From an uncultured Collinsella sp. (lineage in GTDB: Bacteria; Actinomycetota; Coriobacteriia; Coriobacteriales; Coriobacteriaceae): DNA of 33,970 nucleotides. Location of the stretch: assembly GCA_905209765.1 (NCBI GenBank), contig CAJLUE010000014.1, positions 1 to 33,970 of the forward strand. The letters run 5' to 3'. The position numbers were made by a program, and so were the translations under genes. The notes under the pieces are model-generated. The model ran no database searches. It was not told the DNA's origin and was given only the letters and a program-made list of their open reading frames with translations. Shown piece by piece: positions 32,422 through 33,970 of this stretch. Within the stretch, counting starts at the first letter, position 1; every line of letters begins with the position of its first letter.

Positions 32422-32581
32422 GCCACGAAATGGGCCTATCTACTACGTTTGACCGGTTACCCTCGACCACGCCGAGAATTGCGAAATTAAAATCGCAGGT
32501 AGAAGGCTTGCCGATTTTCAAAAAATACCCGCATGGTTGACCCATGAGGGTTAAACGTAGTAGATGGACCGTTTTCGTGGC
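32422..32581. repeat. Repeat B pair: 160-nt MITE-like element with terminal inverted repeats
   Basis: This is part of the 324-nt gene-free stretch 32390-32713. The left end, 32422-32456 (GCCACGAAAT...CTACTACGTTTGACCGG), is an imperfect inverted copy of the right end, 32551-32581 (AAACGTAGTAGAT...TTTTCGTGGC); the cores AAACGTAGTAGAT and TTTCGTGGC are identical. The 95-nt centre holds a further AAAATCG...CGATTTT hairpin and no open reading frame. A single end of the same sequence is at 17047-17088. No flanking target duplication is evident. Confidence 0.8.
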
Positions 32582-32623
32582 GCATCTCTAGACTGTCAAA
32601 TTGGTCGACTTGGTCCCATGGCA

Positions 32624-32688
32624 GTTGCGGTGAAATAGTTCCTGGATTATGCCTCTATGGGCCAATCTGGGAACTTTTCCACCGCAAC
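32624..32688. repeat. Palindromic repeat A, copy 2
   Basis: The left arm 32624-32643 is identical over 20 nt to the left arm at 16971-16990. The right arm 32669-32688 pairs with it at 17 of 20 positions. The loop is 25 nt in both copies, but its sequence differs. It lies between folC and the convergent peptidase gene, 25 nt from the peptidase stop. Confidence 0.9.
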
Positions 32689-32713
32689 TTATTGAGGGGC
32701 TATTGGGTAAGGG

Positions 32714-33802
32714 CTAGTCTAGGCGGACTGGGTCGTGGGGGTAGGCGTTGAGGATCTCGGCGCCGGACTCGGTGACCAGGGCAAGGTCTTCGATGCGGAC
32801 GCCGGTGTGGCCGGGGAGGTAGATGCCCGGCTCGATGGAGAACGTCATGCCTGGCTCTACGACCTGCTCGTTGACAAGGGAAACGTCACCAGGCTCGTGG
32901 TCCTGCAGGCCGATCGAGTGGCCCAGGCGATGCGTGAAGTACTTGCCATAGCCCGCATCCTCAATTACGTCGCGCGCGGCGCGGTCCAGGTCGCGCATGC
33001 GCACGCCCGGCGCGATGAGCGCCTCGGCGGCCTCGTTGGCGCGGCGCACGATGTCATAGATGCGTGCGGTCTCCTCGTCCGGCTCGCCCCAAAAGAATGT
33101 GCGTGTCATGTCCGAGCAGTAGTTGCGATGACGCCCGCCAATGTCGAATAGCACCACGTCGCCGCGCTTGAGTACGGTGTCGTCGGGCTCGTGATGCGGG
33201 TCTCCGGCGTTGGCGCCAAAGCTCACGATGGGCGGAAAGCTAAAGCCCTCGCAGTCGTGCTTGCGGTACAGGCCGAGCATCTGGTCGGCAATTTCGCGCT
33301 CAGTCACACCCTCGTGAACGAGCTTGATGGCGTCGGCCATCACGGCGTCGTTGGCGGCCGAGGACATGCGCATGAGCTCCTGCTCTGCGGCGTCCTTGTG
33401 GGTGCGTGCGGCGGTGACGGCAAAGTCGCCTAGGAAGAACTCGCTCGCGGCGTGACGATCCATAAGGGGCATCAAAAAGCCGGAGCGCATGACGGTGTCG
33501 ATACCGAGCGGTTTGGTCGGATCGATCTCGCGAACGATGGCGTCGGTCACGACGTCGGTATCGGTGTGATAGGCCACGCGGGCATTGTCGTACTTTGGCA
33601 GCTGATGCAGGGCGTTGACCAAGATCACCGGCTCGGCATCGCGCGCGAGCAGCACGCCACAAAAACGCTCGAACATATCGGCATAAAAGCCGGTCAGATA
33701 GTAAATCGACCACGGGTCGTTCACAAGCAGCTGCGCGCCGGGGTGCTGTGCCTCGAGTGCATCGAGCACGCGCGCCACACGCTGGTCATCGACATGTGCC
33801 AT
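32714..33802 (-). CDS. M24 family metallopeptidase (Xaa-Pro dipeptidase/aminopeptidase-like)
   Basis: 362-residue pita-bread-fold peptidase, likely cutting X-Pro bonds. The N-terminal creatinase-like domain (WSIYYLTGFYADMFERF) spans about residues 1-135. The C-terminal catalytic domain has the five metal ligands of the family: Asp in VVLFDIGG, Asp in YCSDMTRTFF, His in THRLGHSIGL, Glu in FSIEPGIYLPG, Glu in VRIEDLALV. The length matches PepQ/YpdF-like enzymes (about 350-360). GAAAGGA lies seven bases before the ATG at 33802. It is the only minus-strand gene in the window, convergent with folC. Exact specificity cannot be told from sequence. Confidence 0.92.
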   Translation of the reverse strand: MAHVDDQRVARVLDALEAQHPGAQLLVNDPWSIYYLTGFYADMFERFCGVLLARDAEPVILVNALHQLPKYDNARVAYHTDTDVVTDAIVREIDPTKPLGIDTVMRSGFLMPLMDRHAASEFFLGDFAVTAARTHKDAAEQELMRMSSAANDAVMADAIKLVHEGVTEREIADQMLGLYRKHDCEGFSFPPIVSFGANAGDPHHEPDDTVLKRGDVVLFDIGGRHRNYCSDMTRTFFWGEPDEETARIYDIVRRANEAAEALIAPGVRMRDLDRAARDVIEDAGYGKYFTHRLGHSIGLQDHEPGDVSLVNEQVVEPGMTFSIEPGIYLPGHTGVRIEDLALVTESGAEILNAYPHDPVRLD

Positions 33803-33847
33803 ACATCGTCCTTTCGCTAGGTTGCCACCATGGTATCCCCAATGCCA

Positions 33848-33880
33848 GGGTAGTCAATTTGGGACGGGGCTATTTTAGCT
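33848..33880. repeat. Repeat C, half copy
   Basis: 33 nt starting GGGTAGTCAATTTGGGACGG match the left arm of the repeat at 17098-17130 at 30 of 33 positions. GTCAAACATG follows at 33883-33892, as in the first copy. No matching right arm is found before the window edge; instead TTTTTCTGGGACGGGG (33901-33916) is a shorter direct repeat of the arm. The remaining sequence to 33970 shows no gene that I can support. Confidence 0.75.
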
Positions 33881-33970
33881 GCGTCAAACATGCGGAATGA
33901 TTTTTCTGGGACGGGGATTAAATAAGGCTCTGTTAGACCAGGATTGACATGCCGGCCTGCCGGCTATCTC

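Overview
The window is a GC-rich, densely packed, nearly unidirectional stretch of bacterial chromosome. Protein content and style (an Hyf-type hydrogenase operon, selAB with tRNA-Sec, NADP-type glutamate dehydrogenase, tig/clpP/clpX/valS/folC order, many palindromic intergenic repeats) suggest an anaerobic gut actinobacterium of the Coriobacteriia, most likely Collinsella or a close relative. This is an inference from protein similarity remembered by eye; no database search was possible.

Region 1 (about 1-11208, + strand) is one tightly spaced operon for a membrane-bound group 4 [NiFe] hydrogenase of the Hyf/Hyc (formate hydrogenlyase) type. It holds the 3' end of hyfB, then hyfC, hyfD, hyfE, hyfF (proton-pumping-like membrane arm), hyfG (catalytic large subunit), hyfH (ferredoxin-like subunit), hyfI (small subunit), a hycH-like maturation gene, a hycI-like C-terminal protease and a focA-like formate channel, ending in a strong intrinsic terminator. 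The expected hyfA and a formate dehydrogenase for the complex would lie upstream of the window.

Region 2 (11330-18534) is a molybdenum/selenium block: a cytoplasmic molybdopterin oxidoreductase with Cys at the position where E. coli FdhF carries selenocysteine, then selA-selB (4-nt overlap), a cluster of three different palindromic repeats, the tRNA-Sec gene selC (17239-17335, anticodon TCA, CCA encoded) with its own terminator, mobA, and a DUF3343 (putative Se/S-carrier-like) protein with an unusual seven-Cys N-terminal tail. The block can synthesise selenocysteinyl-tRNA, deliver it to UGA codons and mature Mo-bis-MGD, the needs of a selenocysteine formate dehydrogenase, but no selD and no Sec codon was recognised here.

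Region 3 (18786-24009) holds gdhA and a two-gene molybdenum hydroxylase: an FAD subunit and a fused 2Fe-2S/molybdopterin subunit, an arrangement resembling E. coli ygfM/xdhD and the selenium-dependent xanthine dehydrogenase group.

Region 4 (24150-33802) is housekeeping: tRNA-Leu(UAG), tig, clpP, clpX, valS with a long structured leader, folC, and on the minus strand an M24 Xaa-Pro peptidase. The gaps here are rich in long inverted repeats. Two repeat families (A and B) occur both beside selC and downstream of folC, and a third (C) occurs beside selC and again upstream of the peptidase gene.
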